Source: Toxotes chatareus
Taxonomy: Eukaryota > Chordata > Actinopteri > Toxotidae
DNA length: 64,000 nt
Direction of reading: 5' to 3'
Assembly (NCBI GenBank): GCA_016801885.1
Contig: CM028889.1
Location: 11,967,001 to 12,031,000, forward strand
In this document: piece by piece, positions 1 through 10,010 of the stretch
How positions within the stretch are numbered: position 1 is the first letter of the stretch
Layout: each line of letters opens with the position of its first letter
Notes under the pieces: model-generated
Database searches by the model: none
What the model saw: the letters and a program-made list of their open reading frames with translations, nothing else
What the model was told of the DNA's origin: nothing
Position numbers and translations under genes: made by a program

Positions 1-185
1 ATAGTAAAGATTTGAACCAGCATTTTCCAGTTTTATTTAAAACTGAAACAATCTGAATTGTCTTTTGCTGTTAGGGGAAGGTCCAAATTTGATTCTAATC
101 TAACACCTAAAAGAAACCTTCTCCTAGACACTGAGGTATAAGTACCAGTTGCTGAAGAAATGCTGTCGTCCTTGTGTCTCCTCAG
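1..185. other. Left edge: intron of receptor copy A
   Basis: No coding exon is seen. From about 82 to the exon start at 186 the sequence is almost identical to the intron at 7028-7131 in copy B, so it is intron of the same tandemly duplicated gene. The preceding exons of copy A (signal peptide, cassette exons, cysteine-rich domain) must lie left of the window. Confidence 0.7.
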
Positions 186-443
186 AACATGATGGAGTCA
201 ATGAGCCTAAGAACCTGTCTGAGCTGGAGCCTTTCACAGACTACAGCTGTACTGGTCAGATCAAGGACAACAATGTCCCCATAGGAAACACAGCTGCTGT
301 TCACTTCAGGATTGACTGTGGTTTGTTGATGTTCACTTCACCTCAGTGCATTGAAAGCTTTTATCCTCAGATCCTGTGGAGTGAATTACTGTATAGTACC
401 AGTTCTGAAGTCTGTGCTACAAATGTCTGATGTGTTTCAACAG
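82..443 (+). repeat. Near-identical tract shared by copies A and B (unit A)
   Basis: Aligns without gaps to 7028-7389 (offset 6946) with four differences by eye, at 117, 219, 302 and 425, across intron, a 135-nt exon and the next intron. Exons further along differ much more (for example the d4 exons). The other unit is listed separately. Confidence 0.85.
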
Positions 444-2924
444 ATGTTACAATAAAAATCACAACGGAACGTGTTACTGATACATCCATTGAGTTGGAAT
501 GGAACACAACCAGTCACAACTGTCAACATGTCCTTCAAGGTCTTCAGAAGCTCTCCTATGACTGCAGTTGTGGTCAACCCCACAACAGTAAGTCATTCAA
601 CCAAATAATTTAGATTAACTCCCTCATTTGTTTTTGTTATTTTTTTTTCATACAGGAATTCACTTTTGGAAATTGCTGGAGATCCTTTTAATCATCAGTT
701 TATTTGAATAGTGAAATATACTGTGGCCAGTTAAATCATTCATGGACCTACAGTGCTCCATGATGCCAACACTTCAGCGTGATAAATCAAATCAGTTTGA
801 AATGTGACACAGAAATAACAAATTGGATTAAATCATTTGAATTGAATCATTTAAATCAATCTGTTGTCCTGTTATTCAATGAAACAAAACAACCTAAACA
901 TTTGCATCACTTTGTTACAGCTGCAGCAGAAAAGCATGCATCAGGAGGAACATGCAGTATTACTGGACTGAAACCATGGAGAATTTACACCTGTGAAGTC
1001 CGACCCAAGTACAACAACATGGAAGCTGGCAAAAAAGTTTCAGTTACACGGGGCACTGAGAGTGGAAGTAAGTATCCAGAAAAATGATCTTTTTGAGAAC
1101 ATTATGGTCATTTTCTATATAACACAACAAGACTTTCCTATTTAATTCTAATTATGCTAATTCATCAAATTACACTAGTTATTCATTAAGGTTGTGTATT
1201 GCACAAACTGTTGCGTGTGAGTTAAGATAAATAACTGTGTGACAGTAAAAATGAATATCTTCCTGAAACACTTTCTTAAAACCACACGACAAATGGAATA
1301 ACAAAAAGTCAAATTTAAAAGCCTTCATCGCTTAAAGACATATAATGATACACAAAAATAAATTGTGATAATAACCGATCTTTAAAATTCTTATATTTCT
1401 TCTTGATTTTGATTTTGTTTTCAAGTTGCAAATATAATTGTCAGTCTTCGCACATTTTATGCACAGGACAACCACTAATATTAACAATAATAAATTCATC
1501 AATAATTGTTTAAACATTACTTTAAAGGTAAGTGAATTTGTAATGTGTATCTGAAGTTAAATATGCTTTGCTTCACTTTCTTACAGCACCAGCCGATGTT
1601 TTTGATCTGAAGGCAACTCTTCCAGAGAATAATGTGATTAGAGTAACCTGTGGTCATTCAAAAGTCTTTCATGGACCTGAGAACATATACAGAGCACGAC
1701 TTCATCATGGCAGTGACACTCTGATTCACGAAGAAAATACAAAGTGCGAGTTTGAATTCAAAGATCTGCTCTACTCTACATCCTACACAGTGGAGGTTTG
1801 AATAATCCTACTTTTTAATTTCACAAGAATATTATCAGTTTATTCCTCATATTTCTTCAAATTCTTTGATAACTAATAAAGGGATTCTCTGTCTTTCCAG
1901 GTGACTGCTTTTAACAGAATACATGAGAGCCAACCCGAGACAATAGATGTTGACACTCTGTGTATGTACTGTTTTTATTAATGTCACAAGTTACTAAGTT
2001 AAATAACTTTAATAAATTATATTCTGACATGCAATACACACCACTTCATTTCTCTACATTGCACCTTAAATGCCATGTTGATAATCTTCTTTTATAACTA
2101 TTGTTTTACAGACAATGAAAAAGCTGTCATTGGTTTTCTGGTCTTCATGATCATCACATCTTCTGCAGTGGCTGTGGTGCTCTACATGATTTACAATAAG
2201 AAGTGCAGAACGTCCAGAAAGTAAAGATCATTCTGTTTCTAATCTCCTGCATAACTTTGACTGTTACATAGTGAAAATTAATATTTTCATTAGTTACTTT
2301 ACTGATAAAACAATCCATCAAACAACACCACAGAGGTACTGATGCTGATGAATTCTGTTTTTTTCCAAGCAATGAAATGTGTTCATTGCTCCATTCAAAA
2401 TTATAGTTTATATAAACAGAAAACTTTACTAATTCTTCCACAGTGATGTAAATGAAGATATGAGGCTTGAATCAACAGCAAGTGAGTGGACTTTAGGTTT
2501 CCTTCCTTCCAATCACATAGTATAATTTTGTTTCTAATCTCTTGCATAACTTTGACTGTTACATTGTGAAAATGATTAATTTCATAAAACAATACATCAA
2601 ACAACACCACAGAGGTACTGTTGCTGATGAAAACTTTACTAATTCTTCCACAGTGATGTTAATGAAGATGTGATGCTTGAATCCACAGCAAGTGAGTGGA
2701 CTTTAGGTTTCCTTCCTTCCTTCCAATCACACGTAGCAGCTACAAATGATCACTGATGTTTTAGCTGCTAGGTTATAACATCCTTTATCACTGATCATGA
2801 GTACATGTACACGTCCTGTGCTATATGTGATTAACACAAACTAACCCGCAGTATTTCCTGTTTCTTTGTCGTAGTTTACGTTAATGTCAGACCTCCTGGA
2901 TGGCATCGCAAAGAAGCTCGCTGA
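186..2924 (+). CDS. CD45 (PTPRC)-like receptor without phosphatase domain, copy A (5' partial)
   Basis: Exons read 186-320, 444-587, 921-1067, 1587-1795, 1901-1961, 2112-2220, then 2444-2481 or 2654-2691, then 2875-2924 (stop TGA 2922-2924). All junctions are GT-AG and phases agree, giving 296 residues after a split first codon. The order is: second half of a first FN3 domain (ELEPFTDYSC), a second FN3 over two exons (SIELEW; ITGLKPWRIYTC), and a membrane-proximal FN3 (KCEFEFKDLLYSTSYTVEV) that closely resembles human CD45 d4 with its CDFRVKDLQYSTDYTF block. A CD45-like transmembrane helix and a 36-residue tail follow. CD45 is the leukocyte receptor tyrosine phosphatase. Here the gene ends before any phosphatase domain, with a polyadenylation signal about 300 nt after the stop. 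Function is unknown; an immune cell-surface role is inferred from the family only. It could be a decaying fragment, but the intact frames argue against that. Confidence 0.8.
2112..2220 (+). CDS. Copy A transmembrane exon
   Basis: Encodes a short stalk (YNEKA), a hydrophobic helix containing IGFLVFMIITSS and VVLYMIYNKK, and a basic stop-transfer segment. Both spacing and residues match the human CD45 membrane exon (IAFLAFLIIVTS...VVLYKIYDLHKK). This is the strongest single piece of evidence that the gene belongs to the CD45 family. The exon enters in phase 1 and leaves in phase 2. Confidence 0.85.
2444..2481 (+). CDS. Copy A cytoplasmic exon, version 1
   Basis: A 38-nt exon flanked by ttccacag and gtgagt. 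It encodes NDVNEDMRLESTA, an acidic juxtamembrane stretch. It is duplicated at 2654-2691. It joins in phase from the transmembrane exon and to the terminal exon. Confidence 0.65.
2654..2691 (+). CDS. Copy A cytoplasmic exon, version 2
   Basis: A 38-nt exon with the same splice sites as version 1, encoding NDVNEDVMLESTA. It is closer than version 1 to the equivalent exon of copy B (8725-8762). Because 38 is not a multiple of three, using both versions together shifts the frame and meets a stop inside the second. They should therefore be alternatives. Confidence 0.65.
2875..2924 (+). CDS. Copy A terminal coding exon
   Basis: Acceptor gtcgtag; encodes IYVNVRPPGWHRKEAR then TGA. The tyrosine lies in a Y-V-N-V context, which fits the YxN consensus bound by GRB2-type SH2 domains; that is a motif match only. 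Relative to copy B the DNA here has one extra base near 2907-2912, which brings the stop earlier. Confidence 0.7.
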
Positions 2925-3227
2925 TGAAGAAACACCTGATGGAGCTGTACATCAAATCACCCTTTACTCTTTACTCTGCTTAGTTATGAAGATGTTCAAT
3001 ATGTAGTAAATCTCTTTGCAGCTTTAGAATTTATTTTCAAACGTTTAATCAACTTCTCATTATTAGCTAAAATCTCCTGTACTATGTATATTCAGTTCTA
3101 TGGTCATTTTCTCACTTTGTTACACCTGACAGTTTTATCATGTCTGTTGCTTTGATGTGCACATTGTACCATGTTAGAAACTGTCCTTTTCTCATTGCTG
3201 TTTTCAACCCCGTTGAGAGTCTGGCAA

Positions 3228-3237
3228 AATAAATAAA
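3228..3237 (+). terminator. Polyadenylation signals of copy A
   Basis: Two overlapping AATAAA hexamers about 305 nt after the copy A stop codon, giving a plausible 3' UTR of about 330 nt. They support the view that the transcript ends here, without phosphatase exons. Confidence 0.6.
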
Positions 3238-3980
3238 GTTACACCAGCTAAATCCCAACCACACTTAAAGGTGCTGCTGATCATTTCACTAAAGTCTGTT
3301 AGCTGCCAACCCTTCAACCACTCACTAGAAAATACATTAGATTTTGCTAAAACACTGTACAACAATTTATAACACATTTGTGTTACTACACAAATAAGTT
3401 TTTAGATGTGAAGTGATGTTTGGACATTGACTTGGGATTTGCTCACAAACCCACTCACAAACGCCACCTATAGAAAAGGAAAGTAATAGCAGCAGTCACA
3501 GCCCATTGATCATGTTAAAGGTACAGTGTTTTTCTTCCTTTACTTTGTATCTGTGTCTGAAAAAAAGAATAATGAAAAAAACCCATATCCTATTAATCAA
3601 ACTTCCACATTTTGCATGTTTAAAATATAAAATCAAACATACCCTCAAAAAACTGCAGCTCAGCAGCTGGAACTTTCACAGCCTGAAGGTGGCACAAGTG
3701 TCCAAACTGCAGCTGTTATTACTTTCCTCGTCTGTAGATGGACACAACCATGTCTACTGCTGTGTTGAGTTACAGTCCAAGTTCAGTGGCTCCACCAAGT
3801 GTAGCAGCCATCGTTATCCTGAATCAAAACAAACTCAGTCTATGCTTTGTTGTCCTAATATCCTGTAATCTACTGTCTGTCAGTTGTATATACATGACAG
3901 TGTTTTATATGTGAGGTATTTTTATTCAGGTGGTTGATGTTCACTGGTAAATGTATCATATGAACCAGACCATAACTAAC

Positions 3981-3987
3981 TATAAAA
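3981..3987 (+). promoter_or_regulatory. Possible TATA box of receptor copy B
   Basis: TATAAAA lies about 480 nt upstream of the copy B start codon, in a position that would give a 5' UTR starting near 4010. This is a short AT-rich match and can occur by chance. Confidence 0.25.
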
Positions 3988-4466
3988 AGCCACTGCAGGA
4001 TTTAAAGAAGGGAAGCCAGACACAAAGTCCAGTGTTGGTTCTTATCAGTAATGAAATGTTGCACTCAGCACTACCACACACTACTGTTTAAAACACAGTG
4101 TATTTTAACACAGTGTATATTAACACAGTGGTTGCATATTAACAGACTGACTAACAAGAATATCAAAAGACAGACTACATGAAAACAAAAATGTGAGGTT
4201 TAGATGACAGAGGATTTCCTGTGTGCAGCAGCACAACAGAAATGAAGCTTCCTGTCACCAAAAGACGTCAAAGGTATATTTCTGGGTGTAAGATCACTCC
4301 CACTCATTTAACTTGAGATCAGAGGTGAGGTTTAAGGTGTGTCAAGATGCTGTGCTAACACAATTAGACATTTCTTTTCAGCAGTCAACAAAAATAAAAC
4401 CCAATTTCTTTGCAGAGTGGTAATATACTGTCCAGTGTGTGGCTGTACACACCATAACTCCTGCAC

Positions 4467-4530
4467 ATGGCAGGTCTCTGTGTTCTCAAGATCCTGCTGC
4501 TCTGGGCCGGGGTCATCGGTTGGACCAAGT
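4467..4530 (+). CDS. Copy B signal-peptide exon
   Basis: The ATG at 4467 opens MAGLCVLKILLLWAGVIG, a short n-region and a leucine-rich hydrophobic core typical of a secretory signal. The donor is T|gtaagt, in phase 1. The start has G at +4. In-frame upstream codons give no better signal sequence. Confidence 0.75.
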
Positions 4531-7500
4531 GTAAGTAACCATCTTCAATGTTGATTTAATGAGCATCTTTACAAAGGGATGGTGGAAACACAAATGTGTT
4601 TTGTGATCTTTCATGATCTTTGTATCTGGCATCCTTAAAATAAAAATACAACTTTCCTGCAACTTTAAATTTACGGAGTTAAAGTGTTTAGGTTCCAAAG
4701 TGGCCTTTTTAATAAATTCATTTTTTTGTAAATAATAAAACATAGTGAATAGTGAATTGTTTTATAGTTTGTGATAATTCTTTGTTTTGATGGCAACATG
4801 AGGTGTTTGATATAATAGTTCCTTTTGCAATAAAAACTAAATAAATAAAATAAAATATATTTTATTTATTATTTAGACCGTAAAAATGCTAAACTACATA
4901 CTGGTAATAACAAACACTGCATAACTATTTATATTTAAAAATTTTAACATATTTATTTAAATACTCCACCATATTTATTCCTGAATACTGTATATTGTAC
5001 ATTTAACATTTTAAACCCTACATACTGTAAATCACTTTTAAAAAAAGTACGCACACTATTTTTGTCTTGTCGTACTTCCTCTGATTCTACACTCACTGCT
5101 CTCACAAACACATGTAAGTTCATATAAATAAAGAAGAGATTAGAGAAGGAGGAATACTTTTGCTCTAAGTTGCTCTAAAACCTTATACACTTTAAAAAAA
5201 ATTTTTTTTTTTTTTTTTGTTCTAACATCCAAAAATTGCATTTTCCAGCTCCACCACCTCCACAATGTAAGTATCACTCATATTTTTTTATACATAACAC
5301 ACTCAGTAACTGCATTTTTTAGTGTTGATGTCCCGTTTATTTATTTACTATTTTTAATGTCATGAAATAAAAAGTAACAGAACATTAACATTTGGAGGAA
5401 GTCTCGTTTTTATTGTTTTACTGTCTGTTTGCTGCAGGAGTTGTATTTTAGACTGTGAGAAACATTGAACCATAAGCGATGATTCATTTCTACAATTTCC
5501 ACCTTCAGACATTTTTACTATAGTATAAGTAACAAAGATGAGGATTTAGAGCAGAATTTCATCTTTACAGAGTCACAAAAAACTATCTGACTTTAAACTG
5601 AAACGAAATAAATGTTGTCATTTGATGTAACAGGAAGTCAAGGTATTGATCTGTGCACGCTGTAAATTTATTCTGAACATATTTTCTCTTCACTCTGAAT
5701 AAATCCTTATGTGATTGTAAGCTAAACGGAAATATAAAAACTGAAAGACTCTATGGCACAAAAACCATTTGTTAAAGAAAGGGTGCCATGACTTCAGAAA
5801 CCCCTGCAGCTGCCCACAAACCTCCACTCAGCTCACCAACCCCCAGATGTGCAATTCAGCTACCATGTCTGGTAATGTCTTCAGCCTCAGTTTACAGTTT
5901 CATTAGAAATGTTAGTGCTACATTTAGCGTGATCCAGGAAATGATTCTCAAAACCTGACCTCACCTACAGTCACCCAGCTCATCACCACTGTGACAACTA
6001 CCACCCAAGGTTGGAAATTTCTCATTTATTATATAGGACTCTGATAAGATTGTCTTATTCATATGAGTATAAACAGTGAACAGTGATGCTAGCACTGCTG
6101 AGGTTTGGGTTACAAGCCACTCATAGATTGCAGGTACTTGCTGTACTCGCAAAATGCTTTGGAAGAGTATTTGAAATTATTCATGTTGCATAATCATATA
6201 TTAATGTTCTGTTTACTCTTTTCTGATCTCCTTCTCCAGCCCCACCTCAGTGTGAGTATCAGTTTAAAAGATAATCCAATTTACATTATTTCAAACATGT
6301 TATTGTGATTATATTGGTATCCAGTGTCTGTGTTTCTCTCTTACTTTACAATCAATGCAGGGAAAGTATATTTTACAAACTATCTGAGCTTAAAAAATGT
6401 CACCAGGTGGTTCATCTTCACTAAGAGATTTTTGATTCTCTTCACTTCTGATTCTGTTCAGGTAAAAATGACATTGAAGATGAAGCCAACTGCATCTCTG
6501 GACATGTTTGTTACCGATCTAATTGGGACATCAGCTCTTTACAGTCAACACCAATGAAGATTCCAGCTGAGCAATGTGGCAATAAAGTTTTCTGTTTCAA
6601 ACCTGGTTACAATGACATTTGCTCAAATTTTACTACGACCATCACATCAGAAAACTGTGGGGACTCTTCCTTTAGCCTCACCAAACACATCCCTGTTGGT
6701 ATGTATAAAAGGGACTAATTTCATTTTGAAATGAATGTGCTTCAGACCCAATTTCCTCATATTTAATTTTGTTCTTTTTTCCACAGATTTCTTGAATACA
6801 ACTGAAATAAGTCAGAATGTTTCCAAACAATTTCCTGCAAAAATAGAAGCAACGTTGCCTCCAAACTGTAAAAACCTTGCCATTGATTACACCTGTTGGG
6901 GTAAGTGGAAAGACTTGAAGTACAGAGACTTTGTGTGTCACCAACATTATAAATGGATTTACATACATACTGTAGATGGAGATCTACAATGCAATTTTTT
7001 CAGTTTTTTTCTTTTGCCCTAAATGAATCCAAATTTGATTCTAATCTAACACCTAAAAGAAAACTTCTCCTAGACACTGAGGTATAAGTACCAGTTGCTG
7101 AAGAAATGCTGTCGTCCTTGTGTCTCCTCAGAACATGATGGAGTCAATGAGCCTAAGAACCTGTTTGAGCTGGAGCCTTTCACAGACTACAGCTGTACTG
7201 GTCAGATCAAGGACAACAATGTCCCCATAGGAAACACAGCTGCTGTTGACTTCAGGATTGACTGTGGTTTGTTGATGTTCACTTCACCTCAGTGCATTGA
7301 AAGCTTTTATCCTCAGATCCTGTGGAGTGAATTACTGTATAGTACCAGTTCTGAAGTCTGTGCTACAAATATCTGATGTGTTTCAACAGATTTTACAATA
7401 AACATCGAAAAGAAAAGTGGAACTAAAACATCCATTGAGTTGGAATGGGACACAAGCAGTCACAACTGTCAACATGTCCTTCATGATCTTCAGAAATTTT

Positions 7501-9085
7501 CCTATGACTGCAGTTGTGGTCCTAGTTTCTCCGATCAGAAACACAGAGGTAAGTAAATCTGTTCAGAGTCTGTTATTCAATCGAACACCAAAAATAATGA
7601 AAACCATGTTGCAGTTACAGCTAACAAGCAACCATCAGGAGGAACATGCCATATTACTGGACTGCAGCCATACACCAGTTACACCTGTGAAGTGCAACCC
7701 AGCTATGACAACAATAGAGTTGCCCAACCAACTAGAGTTAAACAGACAACTGAGATTGGAAGTAAGTAATCAACCAAATTATTACAGCTGCCTCTATGAT
7801 TTAAATCTGATATATCTGAACATTCTGACTGAACAATCAACTGCTGTTATAGTGTAGAGTCGGATATCTCAAGGAAAATATGGCTCGTTTTCTCACTTTC
7901 TTACAGCACCAGAAGATATTATGAAACTGACAATGCAGGGCCCAGTGAATAATGTAATTTCAGTACAATGTGTTCATTCAAAACGCTTTAATGGACCTGC
8001 GGAGACATACATAGCACGTCTTCATTATGGCAGTGACACTCTGCAGGAGAGAAATACAAAGTGCGAGTTTGAATTCAGAGATCTGAGGTACGCTACGAGC
8101 TACACAGTTCAGGTTTGTGTAATCCTAATTTCTAGCTTTACAAAAGTATTCTCGCTATCTCCCTCATCCTGCATTTCAGTGATAACTGATAATGTGATGA
8201 ACTGTCTTTCCAGGTGACTGCCTTTAATGGATACTTTGAGAGCAACCCCCCAAGACAGAATATGCTGCCACTTCCAGTATGTGCTGTTCAAATCGATACC
8301 ATCAGTTTCTAAATTAAGTACATTTTGACGCCTTTTGCACAGATCCATTTCTATTCACTGTATCTTAACCATAAATGCCATCACTCTGATATTCTCCTGT
8401 TACAACCATCATGTTAAAAGATATCAACAAAGATCACTTTGGTCTTCTGGTCATCATCATGAGCATCGTTATCATGAACATCATCACGTCTGTGGGCTTG
8501 CTCTACAAGATCTGCGCTCTGATCTGCAGAAAGTAAAGATTTTAACATTTTGCAGTTAATTTCCTGCATCAGTTTGACTGTCACGTTGTCTCTGATTTAC
8601 AGTTGTTACACCTAATATATACTGTGTGCACAATGTGTAGCTTACTGTGGTATATTCAGTGCATATTTAGTTCTTTAAAACCGTTCTTGACATGACTCAC
8701 GACACTGACATATTTGCTCTGCAGTGACGTGAATGGAGATGTGATGCTTGAATCAACCGCTAGTGAGTAGACTTTCAGTTTCCTGTTTTCTCTTCAGCAA
8801 ACTGTAATCACAATCAGCAGCTACAAACTGTGAATGATATTTTACTTAGTTAATTATACAACCTGTGACACTGTAGTTTTAAAGAAACTTGGATGAAATC
8901 TTTGTATTGTAAGGGAAGTGCTGTATAGTTTGACAAGTACGTACAAATAAGTTGCACTATTTCCTTTTTTTTTTGCTGTCATAGTGTTCGTTAATGTACC
9001 TCAGTCTGCTTGGCGTCATAAGAAGCATGCTAATGAGGAACAGCCTGATGGAGTTGCACAACAAGTCATCATTTACTGGTACTGA
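4467..9085 (+). CDS. CD45 (PTPRC)-like receptor without phosphatase domain, copy B (complete)
   Basis: Exons: 4467-4530, 5249-5266, 5971-6009, 6240-6251, 6462-6698, 6787-6900, 7132-7266, 7390-7548, 7621-7761, 7907-8112, 8214-8280, 8421-8532, 8725-8762, 8985-9085. They sum to 1443 nt, a 480-residue protein. Layout: signal peptide (1-21), short Pro/Thr-rich region (22-44), six-cysteine domain (45-123), three FN3-type domains (about 124-206, 207-306, 307-397), transmembrane helix (about 403-424) and a tail to 480. This is the CD45 d1-d4 architecture, but no phosphatase domain follows. It acts presumably at the surface of leukocytes, inferred from the family. All first junctions are phase 1, as suits cassette splicing. 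The donor after 8280 (gtgctg) is weak; the better-looking gtatgt at 8277 breaks the frame. FN3 d4 shares KCEFEFRDLRYATSYTVQV with copy A. Nothing resembling a PTP signature is seen before nek7. Confidence 0.78.
5249..6251 (+). CDS. Copy B small Pro/Thr-rich cassette exons
   Basis: Three tiny exons, all phase 1 to phase 1: 5249-5266 (18 nt, SPPPPQ), 5971-6009 (39 nt, TQLITTVTTTTQ, mucin-like) and 6240-6251 (12 nt, SPPQ). Each has a pyrimidine-rich acceptor ending in cag and a GT donor (the middle one, gttgga, is weak). Any combination keeps the frame. They occupy the place of the alternatively spliced exons A-C of CD45, which encode an O-glycosylated N-terminal region. Their small size makes each individual call uncertain. 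Confidence 0.5.
6462..6698 (+). CDS. Copy B cysteine-rich domain exon (CD45 d1-like)
   Basis: 79 codons, phase 1 to phase 1, donor gtatgt. It contains six cysteines in the order EANC, GHVC, AEQC, VFCF, DIC, ENC, plus N-linked sites such as NFT. The human CD45 cysteine-rich N-terminal domain has comparable length and a similar cysteine-dense pattern and lies at the same place in the gene. Confidence 0.7.
6787..8280 (+). CDS. Copy B three FN3-type domains
   Basis: d2 spans 6787-6900 and 7132-7266 (NTTEISQNVS; ELEPFTDYSC). d3 spans 7390-7548 and 7621-7761 (SIELEW; ITGLQPYTSYTC). d4 spans 7907-8112 and 8214-8280 (KCEFEFRDLRYATSYTVQV; FNGYFESNPP). Each domain is split by one intron in its middle and the domain borders are phase 1, the usual FN3 arrangement. 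The L.P...Y.C signature in d2 and d3 matches the LEPEHEYKC block of human CD45. Confidence 0.75.
7028..7389 (+). repeat. Near-identical tract shared by copies A and B (unit B)
   Basis: Partner of 82-443. Includes exon 7132-7266. The two exonic differences from copy A both change the protein (Ser to Phe and His to Asp). Confidence 0.85.
8421..8532 (+). CDS. Copy B transmembrane exon
   Basis: Encodes a hydrophobic helix (GLLVIIMSIVIMNIITS, VGLLYKICALICRK). The exon ends AGAAA|gtaaag, exactly like copy A. The acceptor is weak (gttaaaag) with a poor pyrimidine tract, and the upstream exon must end at 8280 for this frame to be read. Splicing here may be inefficient. Confidence 0.65.
8725..9085 (+). 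CDS. Copy B cytoplasmic tail exons
   Basis: Exon 8725-8762 (38 nt, NDVNGDVMLESTA) and terminal exon 8985-9085 ending TGA 9083-9085. The tail begins MFVNVPQSAW and is 17 residues longer than in copy A. The position of the copy A tyrosine (IYVNV) is phenylalanine here (MFVNV), so the possible SH2-binding site is lost. The extreme C-terminus is IIYWY. Confidence 0.7.
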
Positions 9086-9965
9086 GTTGTTCTGTACTCT
9101 ATATAGACCTGTTTACACTGGCACCAAGTGTGTTTAGAAGATACCTTACCTGATAGACCTAACAGTTCATTCTAAGACTTTTAAAGACCTTTTTAGTACC
9201 ACATTAAATCCAATTTAACACTTGATTTATGTAAATACTGAGTATGAAAGTACGATGAAACACCCGAGGGATGTTGTGGCTTAGAATTACTTTTTTAATT
9301 CCCGGTGGTATATATAATATACAATGATTACTGGTTACCGGATAAGCAGCATTAAAATTGATGGACAGACCAATGAAAAATTAAATGTTAGTCAATACAT
9401 GTTCATTATAAGACAATGAGCTCTTAGCTACTGAGGCTAGTACAGAATTCAGCCATCCCACATGTAGTTTATAGGTCATCGCTGCCAGCAGCAGGCAACA
9501 AAACATGCATGCTTTTTGAAGACCTACGAACACTTTATGAGACAAATTTGGTACCAACAATTTAAGCAATGATAGATCCTGGCCAAACTCCAGTTACGTT
9601 TTTATGAAATCCTTCTCTTCAAATATGCTCATGTCAAAAGTGAAACAAGAACTTGGGGCTGTGGCTATTCAGCTGTAAGCAGTTTAATGTTAGACGGGTA
9701 GAATATATGAGAACATGAATATTAAAATGATGCTTAAAAATTCACTTGTGTAGCATAATCTGTAATTTATTGTTCAACTCTCAGATGCGTGTGCCACCTG
9801 CAGGCCATTAATGTTACAGTTTTCAGGTGTGTGTTTTTGTGGTGGTTTGTCTTTCTCTCTTTTTTTTATTTTTAACTCCACTTCATTATTTATGTGTTTC
9901 TGAGGTGTTTACATTTTATATTTGTATGGCAAATTATTACCAATCATGACAAAATTAACAAAATT

Positions 9966-10010
9966 AATAAAAAATGTAATATTTTCAGCATCAACTACTG
10001 CACCAATAAA
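9966..10010 (+). terminator. Candidate polyadenylation signals of copy B
   Basis: AATAAA at 9966-9971 and again at 10005-10010 are the first canonical hexamers I see after the copy B stop. They imply a 3' UTR of about 900 nt. Confidence 0.35.

Larger units (their letters stand above)
2235..2700 (+). repeat. Local direct duplication containing the 38-nt tail exon
   Basis: Sequence beginning gtttctaatctc at 2235 recurs at 2530, and the block ending with the 38-nt exon recurs 210 nt downstream. Shared landmarks are the caaacaacaccacagaggtact segment, the aaaactttactaattcttccacag acceptor region and the gtgagtggactttaggtttcc donor region. The first unit carries about 85 extra nt before its acceptor. 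Confidence 0.75.
2925..4466. other. Spacer between receptor copies (3' UTR, unassigned DNA, 5' flank)
   Basis: About 300 nt of 3' UTR of copy A is followed by roughly 700 nt of unassigned sequence (3250-3970) and the 5' flank/5' UTR of copy B. Near 4080-4135 there is a small AT-rich direct repeat (aacacagtgtat). A possible 5' UTR intron of copy B has donor gtgagg near 4325 and acceptor ttctttgcag near 4415. No further coding exon was recognised. Confidence 0.5.

Noticed and set aside
149..430. Single-exon frame starting MLKKCC and its twin at 7095
   Set aside because: The real exon starts at the acceptor (186 and 7132) and ends at the GT donor; the ATG is in the intron.
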